DNA from: Lingula anatina
Taxonomy: Eukaryota > Brachiopoda > Lingulata > Lingulida > Lingulidae
Direction: 5' to 3'
DNA: 64,000 bases
Assembly: GCF_001039355.2 (NCBI RefSeq)
Contig: NW_019775558.1
Span: 797,558-861,557, forward strand
Position 1 is the first letter of the stretch, and every line of letters begins with the position of its first letter. The notes under the pieces are model-generated. The model made no database searches. It was not told where the DNA came from and saw nothing but the letters and a program-made list of their open reading frames with translations. This document shows positions 50,701-61,513 of this stretch, piece by piece. Position numbers and translations under genes: made by a program.

Positions 50701-52188
50701 ATTGGTCTCGTCTTCTTTTATATATTTGCCTCATTTCGCTCGGCAAAACAAATTTTCTTTGTGCCTCCTCTTTAGCAAACCTCTGGAGTCACCAATGTTT
50801 TGTACTATTTACATAAGAGGACAATGACCGGGTATTATCTATTCTCAGAATATACATAACTGAGGCCTAATTATGATATATGATTAGAACCGTGAGAACG
50901 ATCAGCTGACAGCGTGCATTACCGACAGAACAAGTCACGACGCTCATGGTTCAATACGGCGTGTCTTATCTTTTTAACTTCATGACTGAATATGTGCCCT
51001 GAATTGTTGCACTGTCACATCTTATAACTTGTAAATGGGTAACAACTAAATTACAGCACATTTGTAGCTCCCAGACTAACACCCCATTTCCATAGATTTT
51101 TAGATCGATCTATCCCTGTGGGGAGTCTCACTAGATTACTGTCAGCTTGGCCGGCTTAAGCGTCTGTCCCGCCTATTAAAAGCTGTAAGGGGGTAATTAA
51201 CTATGGTGCCCGCTCGGCTGACTGCAATTTAGCATGAACCCCCTGGGAGTTAGGTCGATCTAAATCTTAATCTCTGGATCGATCTAAATCTCTGGGAATG
51301 CACCCTAACTCAGTATAGGGGGTTTCCTTGTTGCTGACTACTATCTTGATCGTTTGATCTCACGCAGATATGGACAGATAAACATCTCAGCTAGTGACCT
51401 AATCCTAATATTAAAATCAAAGGTCACATTGGACTTAAAATAATAATTTTTATCCCTTTTTGTTCATGAATGGTAGAGTCGAAGAAGGTTTTAGATAATG
51501 ATGTGTTAAGAAACTTCGGTACAATCTTATAACAAGCCCTCTCCATTAGAAGTTAATATCTCATTTGTTAATGAAACTGAGTAAATACATGTAACTTGTG
51601 AATGATTTAAATAAGGCTGTTTTATATTGATTGAACACAAAGTTTACTATTTTGTTTAGTCCCCTAAAGCATTAAATGCACTAAATTGCAAATAAAATCA
51701 GAAGACCAACAAACTATAACCACTTACTTGCAATAACGACAGCTATAGCTTCGAAAGTATATTCTTTTGCGGCATAGGCTGCACTGTCGCGATGATGGTC
51801 TACCGTTATTCCATGGGCTGAAAAACGATTAAAATCCGATTATAAACTCGAGAATTGTCAAAATTTGCTAGTTAAAAGACAAGCATAATTGGTGTAACAT
51901 TAATTCAATCCCGTTGTGGTTTTTACTTTATTTTGTAATTTTTCTACCCCTGCAAATCTCGAGATAAAACCTGTCGCACTGCGCAAGCCACAGATAACAT
52001 GAACGACGCATTGTTTATTTGTGTGCGAACAACCTATACGAAGATAAGGGAATGTTAACCCCCCGTTCTTTGTTATACTGTGGCTTAAAATCAGTCAAAC
52101 AAAAAACTCCAAAAGTCAAACAACAACAGTCAAAACGAAAAATAAAAGTATACAATTTAGCATGTTTGTCTGGCTATTTACTATCTAT

Positions 52189-52220
<32 letters not shown>

Positions 52221-52964
52221 CACATTGAAAAGAATCAATATTTTCTAAAACGAGTGGTGCCCGGGAATGTACTATTGGTTATTCAATAACACTGCCGTTC
52301 CTGGATAGTAAATACGACAGCCTCAAGGCCTCTAATCAGTTTTGATTGAGAAGAATCGATAAAAAGATCACACTGTATTTACAACGAGGCTAAATGTTGT
52401 AGTCACACGTATTCCCAAAATACAATCTAAAATCTATTCTAGGAATATATTGACTCTTATTATTGAACTTGCTTTTTTCGTAATACGCCGTGCACAGACC
52501 TCTGTCGTAGGTCTATTTTTAGTATTGTCGAGAGTAAATACAGCTGTCCCACAAACGCTGTTTTATACTATCATTCAATATCAGTTAAAACAGGATCTTG
52601 ACAATATATAAATGTTTGGAGCGTTCATGTTCTTAAAAATGTAAAATTTTCGCCGTCAATATATTTATGCAGGCCCATTTGTCCCACATTTCAAGGTTTT
52701 CTATATATATTTCAAATCTAACGCAAATGCAGCCGCCTACGCGAAGCAATGTTGGGTTGATATACCACTCAACCGCTTAAAATATTCAATATAAAATAAT
52801 ATACAAAGATTTAAAATGAAACTAATATTTAATGTTTGAAATGTGTTATTTCTTATTCTAACTTTTACTTGCCTTGGATTCGTCCGCTGGACTGTGTCTG
52901 GTTCATGTATGGGATCTTCCTCCAGTTCGTTTTGCACCATGCTATCAGTTCGGTTTTCATCCAT
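40852..52964 (-). CDS. KSR: Kinase suppressor of Ras (KSR)-like pseudokinase with C1 domain
   Basis: Ten exons (minus): 52873-52964, 51728-51817, 50069-50133, 48720-49370, 46841-46901, 45035-45154, 44397-44555, 42126-42350, 41514-41645 and 40852-41137. Total 1881 nt, 626 aa. Residues 43-76 form a short C1 zinc finger (CSLC, CRYC, H-x2-C, C) with KSR-like spacing; its first His is not evident. A 200-residue Ser/Pro-rich linker follows, then a pseudokinase domain (~330-600). KSR signatures are HRGQWHGDV, RHENIALFMGACAEPPNFAI, MGYLHARGI, FAPEIL and IIWNVGSG. Catalytic residues are degraded: glycine loop KTGGCL; the beta-3 Lys position reads VIIH; the alpha-C Glu is Lys; HRD-K-N is LER-N-N; DFG is DHS. 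KSR proteins scaffold RAF-MEK and activate RAF allosterically at the membrane. No CA1 (CC-SAM) domain was found. Exon 1 uses a GC donor (AAG|GCAAGT), so the start is the least certain part; an upstream ATG at 53009 is possible. Confidence 0.88.
43219..43310 (+). repeat. (ATT)n flanked LINE-like tail, KSR intron
   Basis: An ATT array (43219-43249) precedes TATGGGCCGGAGGCCTTG, an AATAAA-like ACTGAATAAATT and a second short ATT array. GGGCC--GGCC-TG---AATAAA is a common non-LTR or SINE 3' tail pattern. Identification is by resemblance only. Confidence 0.4.
43590..43842. repeat. MITE 'CCCATTCCCATAGACACCATCGGTCT' subfamily A, copy 1 (KSR intron)
   Basis: The left end CCCATTCCCATAGACACCAT and right end ATATGGGAATGGGG are inverted repeats, each with a GATCGAT box inside. 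Imperfect GCCTCCTC/GAGGAGGC arms make an inner stem. Further copies are at 46345-46603 and 62104-62366. Confidence 0.85.
46345..46603. repeat. MITE subfamily A, copy 2 (KSR intron)
   Basis: Begins CCCCATTCCCATTGACACCA and ends TGTCTATGGGAATGGGG. It is inverted relative to copy 1: its centre reads CAACGTATTCGTATAATCAC, the reverse complement of the copy 1 centre GTGATTATACGAGTACGTTG. Confidence 0.87.
48419..48481. repeat. CT-rich microsatellite (KSR intron)
   Basis: Interrupted (CT)n tract. Related simple arrays occur at 45201-45216 (CT), 41959-41992 (ATT), 47701-47737 (AAT) and 52192-52219 (AG), all within the KSR gene. Confidence 0.9.
51082..51305. repeat. MITE subfamily B (KSR intron)
   Basis: Begins CCCCATTTCCATAGATTTTT with GATCGATCTA and ends GATCGATCTAAATCTCTGGG, with AATGC at the edge. 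The centre AAGGGGGTAATTAACTATGG is shared, inverted, with the EXD2 intron copy at 33773-34022. The right GATCGATCTAAATCT box is tandemly doubled. Confidence 0.75.
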
Positions 52965-55900
52965 TAACTGAAACCCAGTGCAGTTGCAAGTCACGTACGT
53001 CACCCACAATAGATGACAACAAAGGACACGCTCCTGGCACGCGACTCTTTCACGGGTTACATGCGTTGAAGGAATACTCGTAAACCCTAATTCAAACAGT
53101 TACGTGAGGGCAACTGGTCGATTTAATTGAGACTTAAAATCCTCTGACGTAATGCCACGTCTAATCACTTTTGTCCATTGGTCTTCGATCTTTCAGCTAT
53201 ACCTTGGGTCGCGTCAAGTTTTGTAATGAACTAGGTATTTAAATACCCAACAGCCCGCATCCCCAATGCCAAGGTAATGCTACCATTTGAAATGCAAAGA
53301 AAGATTGCACTGAGGCTTGTTGACCCAGCTGGGGTAGACTGACCAATCAGGATCAGGCCGGCGTGTGCCTGGCGTGTGCCACTTCTTATTGCCAATGGCC
53401 ATATGGAATTACCACCCCTCTTTGACAAGCTTGAATAGGATTATATTCACTGGATCAGCACCTGCTCCCATATTCTTACAATAGCTGCGCACAATTTGAA
53501 TGCCACTGCATTTGTGGCGATAGGGGTTCGCACGTTCTTGCATACAATTTAGCATTGGTTGTCTGTTGCACATGCGTCGCATTTCCAAAAAGTAAACAGC
53601 GTGTTGTGGTGTCCGTTTTATTTATCATCTTATCGAGGTGCGACCATCTGCCAGAGGACTAAGGTACACATGCCCAGTGAATACAAGCAGTTAATCAAAC
53701 AATTATGCGTCCTATTAAACGATCGATAATTTCGAGGGTCGCATAAAATTCTAACCGCCTACGCGCTTTGTTTGTTGGTGATGTTTCAGTCCTTGCTTTG
53801 TTTATCACTCACTGTTTGACGGGCTTAGTTGTAAAGATATTTCATAGCAGTATATATGGCAACAGATCGGTAATGAATTAATGAATGTGAACTGTACCAT
53901 ACGTGTCATTGTGGTCAAAGAAAAATAGATGACTGGCCCTCTTCTGGTCTAATGTAACAAATGGCTTTGGTGACAGACCAAGACAAAACACTATTGCCTA
54001 TTGTAAATACCTATTGTTGATCAAACAGAGCGATAGCCAAGATTTTATATTAATTGAAAGTAGGAGGAAGTTATATCAAATTACTTTCATGCGTGGACCA
54101 CAGGCAACTCATGAGTGATGTGTTCATTTCTGCAAAATAATCACCAATTATTTTCTTTTTCTTAGATATATGACATAAATGTATAAGACCACTTCTACGT
54201 GACCGGACCGTAGTTTTCTTCTGATTTTGAGTATTGGTAAATAATTCATTTTTACAAATTTATAATCAAATTCAACAATAATAAATACATGTGACATTGA
54301 AAACTTTACAGAGCCTGTTATATTATAAATATAAAACTAAAGTTGCAAGTTAAATTTGTGTAATTATGCGTTTATACCCTAGGTATCCATCGACATGCCA
54401 AAATACCTATATGCACATAATATCAGAAGATAGCTATATGCAGGCATTTACAGTCAATGCTGTAGGTAACCCCGTCTACTTTTCATGCTGGCGTTGAGGT
54501 CAAACAAGGCTATCTGGTATGACTCCGGCAAACTGACTTTGGAAAACTCAACCACAATGTCACCTTCTCCAGGGCTGTTTTTTTCCGGTCGTATTTTCCA
54601 GGCAATTTCAAATTAACTAACAACAGGCTGACAGCTGATTATTCTCAGGTTAGCTTTTAGCTGCTGTCCAGGCACGGGAAATTTTCCCGGTAGACATCCT
54701 GTACGATAGCATTTTCTAAGGATGGTAGATATGTGTATCACTCTAGTTGGAGCGAGCTAATTTTGATGTTAAAGATACACAGTCGACGATCAATTATAGT
54801 TTTTGATTTCGTTTAACAAATATCAAGACCCGCTGCTGGAAGCACACATGGAATCCGCTTGATCACAACCGAACAATCTCCCATGAAACTATTGTTTTCT
54901 ATTACAGCCCAAACTGCATCTTGTTTCAATGGTTGACATTTTTAGCAATGTTGATCATCTGAAATGTATTTCTATCTGCAACGGCAACTGAAATGTTCAA
55001 AGACACAACAACATCGGCCTAACATATGGAAACGCAAATGACTTTAATATTTGAATGATCTCTCAGACAGATTTTGGATCAAATTAACACTATAAACTTT
55101 GTGATAACAGAAAGATATAAGTATGTCGACTTCGCATGAAAACCTCTCGTAATAGAACCTAAAATTTGAAAAGGCTGTATTTCCTCAGTTTCACTTTAAC
55201 ATTTTACTTCCTCGTTTTTATTTATATGCATGGATATATTATTACAACCATTTGTATTCAACAACCTAGAACGAAAAATTGGATACACTTTTCTGGGAGC
55301 CTCTACATTGTTTCACGGGCCACTGGTGAATACAAACATTTTTCTGTGGAGAGTGAGTAATTCTCAGGATACTCTAATATTACGACAAACTGCAATAGGA
55401 ATGACAAAAATTTCGCATTATATATTAGTGAAAAACAAAACCTTTAGTTTTGGAATTGTGAATTGTACTCGTCAGACGACGCCTGCACAAACATTTAAAA
55501 ATTGAATTAAAATTTACCTCACGGATACGACGCGGTAAGTTCTTGGTCTCTGATACCAATAAAAATAAACCTATTTGGGTATATACATTGCTGTTTCCAA
55601 AAATCGCGATTTTGAGGGGGGGGGGGGGGTTGCACGTCCTTCGTGTTCAATCATTTATCTGTATTATATTATAGATATTGAAGCGAGGAATATAAATCAC
55701 TTTCATAATTGGCACTCATTTTGTATATTCTCCGTGGGTGGCGGCCATTTTTTGCAATTAATCCCACATGTTCAATAAACAGACATAAACCCAATATATC
55801 AGGCTCTCTGAATATATAATGACGAATTTCATACCATAATTCTTTTCACTTTCAGCTTTGGCTTCTAGGCTATCTATATCTTGATTATAAAAAATTTGAG

Positions 55901-56009
55901 AAAGTATCATGAGATTTTCCAATGATTGTTTAAGAACATACGATAAACCAATGCATAACACAGGTTTTTTACCAGACCTTTTGTTCCAAAATTATGCCAT
56001 TTAATATCC

Positions 56010-56138
56010 TAAGTCCGAGGGTCAAATGTGGCCGACCCACTTGAATACTCCCTCACGGGATATCTATTCAGTGTCTATGTTAGCGGATAAGACGGCAAGC
56101 TTTGTTGTGGGTCGCCATATTTGACCCTCGGACTAGTT
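56010..56138. repeat. 129-bp palindromic MITE
   Basis: The left end AAGTCCGAGGGTCAAATGTG followed by GCCGACCCAC is inverted at the right end, GTGGGTCGCCATATTTGACC followed by CTCGGACTAG. The 60-bp centre is unique. No target-site duplication is clear. Confidence 0.85.
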
Positions 56139-57365
56139 AGTCCCCTATTCTGAATGGGGCCGAAAACTCTGCTCCTGCGTCATCCTATCGTGCTGGAGTA
56201 GAGATTTTACAAAAATTAAAACTATAAATAATGTTTAATCAAATCTTATTGAACAATGTCTCGTAACAATGATTTGTGATTACTGGTTAAAGTATGCACC
56301 TCCCTATAGTCTATTTTTCACGTTAAACCATTACCCTGCTGCGGAGCGAATTAACGCATGCGGCTGCCCGCCATCGATAAAACCTTAGTTACTAATCCGT
56401 TTGTGGCTCTATTTTCTTGATAAAAATCGACAGGTTTTCGTCTCAAAGAGAGACCTGGTAAAATTTTCGCATCCCCTGGTAATATAGGCCACTTTCACAT
56501 TGCTTTCAATTTTCACACAACGTATAGGGCCTACATCTCGCCCTTTAAAATCTACTTTGAAGGGGAATTGCTATTATAAAATGCGTTTTTTTTTTCGTCT
56601 AGCGGGTGGGTGGTGGGTAGGTGATTCAGGAATGCCACGTATATTTTTTATTAAATCGTGTACCGGTGCCAAGGGCACAGTCTGTCGCGCAATCAGGTAA
56701 AATGCATGAACGTGCGGTTTGGAGCCATTTCAAAGGCGTATTGTCAACCTTTTTTAACGGCATGTTGATGATAAATGTAACATCTTGCAATATGGTGATA
56801 ATGATTAATGCATAATATAATTGTTATAAAATAATTCTCACGTGAGTCTTTATATATGTGTATAACAAAAGGATAAGCACACCTTTGAATGAATTAAATG
56901 AATTGAAATGATTTTTCTCACATTGGATAACAAACTGTGCTATCAATAGAACTTTCTGTCGCCCTTAATTAATAATGAGGCAATTTTGTGTCTGACATTG
57001 GCCAAAGAAAAGCAATATTTCTGACGCAATGTCCACCAGTGCTGAAAAAGCAATTTTCCATTGATTCCAAAAGCAATGTGTCTTCTGTGAACGATAAAGG
57101 CAGTGTTGGTTCAATTATCTAGTTTCTGGATATTCAGACTGAACTGCATAGATCGACCTGTATCGATTTTGAGACGATTTACATTTATGCATTTTTTGTG
57201 ATCAAGCTTCTTATTTCTAAACACCCTATAGTTCTGAGCAAAATTTCATTAGCTTGGTAGTTGGATCATAAATGAGAACACAAGCCGAAAAACTTTCATA
57301 CCGTTAGCTTACGGCCAACCTGGACGTAGGCGTTCATCAGACAGCTTACAATGTATTTATTGTAA

Positions 57366-58735
57366 GTATAGATCTCATATGAAGAGTTGTTATCCCTTTA
57401 ATAACGTCTAATTAAAACTTTTTTCATTTTGTCTAATTCATATATTGTAAGTGCACTCCCTTCTCGTTTTTAAAGAAGTTCTCTCAAGTGCCACTCAAAT
57501 GCATCTATTTTATGCCTGATTACAATTAACTGATGAGTTTCGGGTTAATAATCATGCAACCAAGATTTAAAACCACAAGAGAATCGATCCTCTTGCGGTT
57601 TATCTACAGCCCACTGAGATTGCTTTGTGCGTTATATGATGCAGGTTAATATCTGCGGTACTAAGTCTGGTTTTATGCTTAATATAAATTTAATAAGAAA
57701 GCGTGACCGACTTCGTTTACTGTTTTATGGAATATCTCACAATGCCCTGCGATTTCCGTCGCCAGACACAAGGTCAGACAATAATCTCATGCGTTGTCGT
57801 CTTTCTTTATAAACCAGATATTCTGCCCACATGTCATAACAGTTAACATACAAATTCCTAGAGAAAAGGCACTTCATGATAAAAAATAACGTACACCCAC
57901 TGTAGACGTGCGTTTTCCTTTCCATTCCTCGCAACTGTAACAGTTCCTAGCCATATTGCAGCAAAGCGCCTCTAACACAATGCTGCATGCTGCGCGTGAT
58001 AGCCGCGCTTCGCTGCAAGACTTGTAATGTAAATACCGACGCTATGATTGTAAATGTAGTTTTCTGTTCTTAATTGGGAAGGATTTATTACTCTCATCAT
58101 TCTGTGCTTCTACTTTATTTGTGAATATTTCAAAATAAAAAATTCTTCTGTTTGTTCATTTGAACAACTTCTTGCCTTTATTTGAACAAATTTCATTTTA
58201 TATTTGGTCTTCTGTGGCTGTCTACCGGTACCAACTTTCACTTTACGTGGCCTATTATCCACAAGTGCCTTTTGGTGTGCAAAATTTTGCTTTGCTTGAT
58301 GTTTGAAATGTGACAATGACAGATTCTCTTGACCTCTCAGTTAATCCACACCTTTCAAATGCCAATAGAAATTATAGTACAGAGGCTTAAACGGATAATA
58401 ACTCTTCGTTTTGACCAAAAAATGAATTTTCCTAGAGTAAACAACAATTTTCCCATACTTACCAATGGTTAATGAATCCATTTTTACATTCAAAGTTAGT
58501 CCTTGGTTTTTTTCTAAAAAGTTTGGTTTTTTGTTAAAATCTCTTAAGAGATTTTAACAGAAAATAGCCATCAATGGAGGTCACGTGGCCTAAAGACAAG
58601 CTCAGATATCAGAATAATAGCTTTAACTGCGGTTTTTGTGGTAAAACAGAATATATAATATTTCTACGAGTTATTCCCAATTTTTTTATTGTGAAATATA
58701 GATCTCATACAAAGAGTTATTATCCCTTTAATTTT
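57366..58735. repeat. Dispersed 'AGATCTCATA-AAGAGTT-TTATCCCTTTAA' motif, three copies
   Basis: Copies are at 57367-57404 (plus) and 58699-58733 (plus), with an inverted partner at about 58392-58412 (GGATAATAACTCTTCG). The last two could be the terminal repeats of a ~345-bp element that includes the palindrome at 58533. Confidence 0.5.
58110..58316 (-). CDS. Short basic frame, possible Myb/SANT-like or transposon-associated fragment
   Basis: The minus strand encodes 68 residues rich in Lys/Arg/Gln (HFKHQAKQNFAHQKALVDNR, then KVKVGTGRQPQKTK). The helical basic start and G-G-T-R-type turn faintly recall Harbinger-associated Myb/SANT proteins. There is no clear domain, no splice evidence and no family match, so it could be random. 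Confidence 0.15.
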   Translation of the reverse strand: MSHFKHQAKQNFAHQKALVDNRPRKVKVGTGRQPQKTKYKMKFVQIKARSCSNEQTEEFFILKYSQIK

Positions 58736-59351
58736 ATCACTGGCAATAAAAAATTAACTAACTTATTGTTAACACAAGCCCTCGGGGACTTTGTAGACTG
58801 GTGATGAAAATGGATGACCGCTTCACTTTTATTGCTACCATTTTTTTGACTGGGCCCTGGTAAAGGCTATCTATCGGTACATTTTGCAAGCATTATAACA
58901 ATATTTCTGCTGCCAACACATTTGCCTTAATCAGTGAAAGAGTTTCTCAAATGGATAACAATCCTTTATGCTCAACTTTTACACATACAGAAAGGAACTC
59001 GTGGCTGTATCAAGCATGTATATTGTGCCATCACAAGGCACCAACTTCTTGAAAGCTTCAGCTAACTTGACAATACCATGAATGAATCTTATCTGAGGCT
59101 GAGAAACTGCTCTGTTGATTGAACATGGCATTTGTTGGTCATATGAAGTTATGACAGCCACCTGATTAAACATGACACCACTGGTACGTGTATGTGCTCC
59201 AATTTGACACATACTGACACCTCTTGCCAGTGACAAACCTAAGTGAACATACACCTCACTTGCTGCAGTGAGTACATATACACAGCACTGACTCAGCTGT
59301 GGTGATCACTTCCTAGAATTATAACAAATGAGCATCATTCCAGTATATTTT

Positions 59352-60941
59352 TCAGTCAGGCACCTGCATTTCACTGATCCTGTTGATAAAGTCTAGCAGG
59401 TACATTTGGATCCTGACCTCTAGAGGATTGTTTGTCACACAGAAGCCAGGAACTCCTGCTTTCTCCAAGGTGGACTGCTGATCTAACATCTTCTGGTCCA
59501 GCTCTAAGATGATGCGCATGTCCTGGCGTTTCAGTTCATCACTGTAGTTTGACTCAAGTTCCTAAAAGCAACATAACAATTCTTATCCATCTTCATTTCC
59601 TTATTCCTTTTATTCTACATTACCCCTCATACCAAATGAAAATAGAAATAAAATATTAAGTATGTCAAACCCTTGATGCTTTTGAAACAGAAAATGTTTT
59701 GTTAAAAAAAAAATTAATAATATTGAATAATAGATTGAAGACTACTATAGAGGTGTCCAACTGAGCTTAAGAGGAGCTCTCACATAACTGAATGTTCACT
59801 CAGTCATGTAACAGCAGAGTGTCATAGATGGGTGATAGGCAGGTACAATGATTTGTAACTTAGTATGAACTTTTAAAGATACAGGTCAACTTACACTCCA
59901 CTGTGCCTCATATTCAGCTTGCACAAGGGGAAGGCTATGTGGCTTTGATCGGCAGCTCTGAATAGCTTCACTTTGTTTCTTCATCAACTCTTGTTTTTTA
60001 GCTGTTAATGTAAAAAGTAAGAATTATTAGATTTAGTTTACAATAATAAAAAGAGCATCAATGTTTCTGTTACTTTATAGTACAATAACACTATATACTT
60101 ATCTTTTGAGTGAGTTTCAATTACTATTATTGTGTACTTCCTGTTTGTTTGTACTCAGTATGCATAGGACATTACATTTGTCATTTGACAAAATCACAAC
60201 ATTGAGGTATTATATATATATATATACCCAATGTACCTGCATGCTCGTTTAACATCTTAACTCTACGATTAAATAGGTTCCGCTCTTCCAGCTGTTGAAC
60301 TTCTTTGAGACTGCTGACTATGGCAAATACGGTGCCGTCCAGAAGAGCATTTGCCAAGTGAGACAAAAGATCATATGACAGCCGCTGCTGATGCTTCCTG
60401 TTAAATGATAACATCAATAAATTATTGAATGAGCATTCAATAATGCACAACTGTGAAATTGGGAAGATAAGGATGCACACTGTATGCCATAGTCAGGGGC
60501 GGATCCAGAGTTATTTTCTGACAGTCTTCCAATTTATCTTTATTGATCCATTCTCCATTTTTGACCGTCTTCCGACAGAAAAAAAATAGATACCCGTCAA
60601 TGTAAACTTGAAAATCTGACCATCTTCCAGAAGACCCAGAAGACGCCCTAAATCCGCCCCTGATAGTATTAGTCCAATGCTTCACAAGAACCCCACTTCA
60701 AGTTATAATGAATTGTGAATCAGACCCTAAATGACACGAATAAGTCCACATGATTCTGCTGAAGGAACACAGAGGATTTTAATATGATAAATCCAAGTTG
60801 CAAGCACTTATCTATATTTTGAATCAACCCAATTTTGCCCGTCATTTACCCTGGTAATTCTCTGGCCATAGACTGCAGTTCATTCAGATAAAAGTAATGC
60901 CGCTTTTGTGTCTGCTCCTTTTTGGCAATATCCGCTTCCAT
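59352..60941 (-). CDS. DGCR6: DGCR6, DiGeorge critical region 6 homologue
   Basis: Four exons (minus): 60850-60941, 60237-60397, 59895-60001 and 59352-59561; phases 2, 1, 0; total 570 nt, 189 aa (human 220). The start reads [20 protein letters not shown]. Diagnostic blocks are [17 protein letters not shown] (human [17 protein letters not shown]), [12 protein letters not shown], and [20 protein letters not shown] followed by [20 protein letters not shown]. These align in order to the whole vertebrate protein. DGCR6 is a predicted coiled-coil protein of the nucleus and cytoplasm without a known enzymatic fold; the helical Gln/Glu-rich make-up here agrees. The C-terminal Gly/Pro tail of the human protein is absent. 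A hAT-type MITE sits in intron 1. The promoter and exon 1 are duplicated at 62837-64000. Confidence 0.96.
60494..60662. repeat. hAT-like MITE in DGCR6 intron 1
   Basis: Ends CAGGGGCGGATCC and (inverted) AATCCGCCCCTG are those of a widespread hAT non-autonomous family. Flanking direct repeats ATAGT (60489-60493 and 60663-60667) mark the insertion. The element is 169 bp, with a TCTTCC/GGAAGA inner stem. Confidence 0.88.
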
Positions 60942-61296
60942 TACGCAAGTTCAAACACCAAACCAGTAGATCACACCTTTGAACCTGAAATGTTTTCAGA
61001 TGCCACTTAGATTATAGATGTATACCAATAACATGCTTGCATTCACATTACGACACGGTGTATATTAGTTTATACACATGTACAGCTGTACGTTGTGCAT
61101 TACAGACAGCAACGACTCGAAAAACGAAACTTTGGAGATCAATTACGCCATGTGCTGAGCAAATAAAAATACATTACGCTAAAACACACTATATAGATCT
61201 TTCTTTGTCAGTTTGGTGTATACATGCGAAATACCTTTCTACATAATTGAATCAAACGAAACCTCGAATATCACGACATTGTGAGAAGCATTATTT

Positions 61297-61320
61297 TTCC
61301 GGAAGTAGTAATCCGGAAGT
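61297..61320. promoter_or_regulatory. Paired ETS-type sites upstream of DGCR6
   Basis: TTCCGGAAGT (61297-61306) and ATCCGGAAGT (61311-61320) lie 14 bp apart, start to start. CCGGAAGT is the high-affinity ETS/GABP core typical of bidirectional housekeeping promoters. Both sites are kept in the duplicate (63799-63808 and 63813-63822). Confidence 0.7.
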
Positions 61321-61399
61321 TTTGACACACAGACAGACTATTCTCGGGAGACGGAGTGGTGTTAGTAGACCGATTAAGAATGAGAATGTAACCGCTCGT

Positions 61400-61467
61400 T
61401 ATCAGGTTCGAACATATGGTGGAGCGAGAGAGAGAGTGAGGAGGAGAAAGCGGAGTGGGTGAAAAGG
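61400..61467 (+). other. Candidate divergent 5' untranslated exon with splice donor
   Basis: A purine-rich (GAGA) stretch ends at AAAAGG|GTAAGT (61467/61468), a consensus donor on the plus strand. It lies opposite to DGCR6 and just past the ETS sites. The duplicate has the same donor at 63954/63955. This suggests a second transcript leaving the promoter rightward. No coding start is seen. Confidence 0.4.
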
Positions 61468-61513
61468 GTAAGTTGATAATTTTTATCTCAATTCGTATGG
61501 TTTTCGTAACATT

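Larger units (their letters stand above)
52965..59351. other. 6.4-kb intergenic region between KSR and DGCR6
   Basis: No conserved protein on either strand except a basic frame at 58110-58316. It contains a G-run (55616-55629), a short MITE (56010-56138), a perfect palindrome (58533-58558) and a dispersed GAGTTATTATCCCTTTAA-type repeat. The KSR promoter should be at the left end and the DGCR6 3' UTR at the right end. Confidence 0.55.
60669..61513. repeat. Segmental duplication, copy 1 (DGCR6 promoter and exon 1)
   Basis: This segment recurs at 62837-64000, where it is cut by the window edge. It includes DGCR6 exon 1, the start of intron 1, the promoter and a divergent untranslated exon. The copies differ by scattered substitutions and small indels (for example near 61105 and 61370), plus a 317-bp insertion present only in copy 2. 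Confidence 0.95.

Noticed and set aside
61395-61420. GGTTCGAAC as the T-arm of a tRNA gene
   Set aside because: No acceptor stem, D-arm or anticodon arm can be folded around it.
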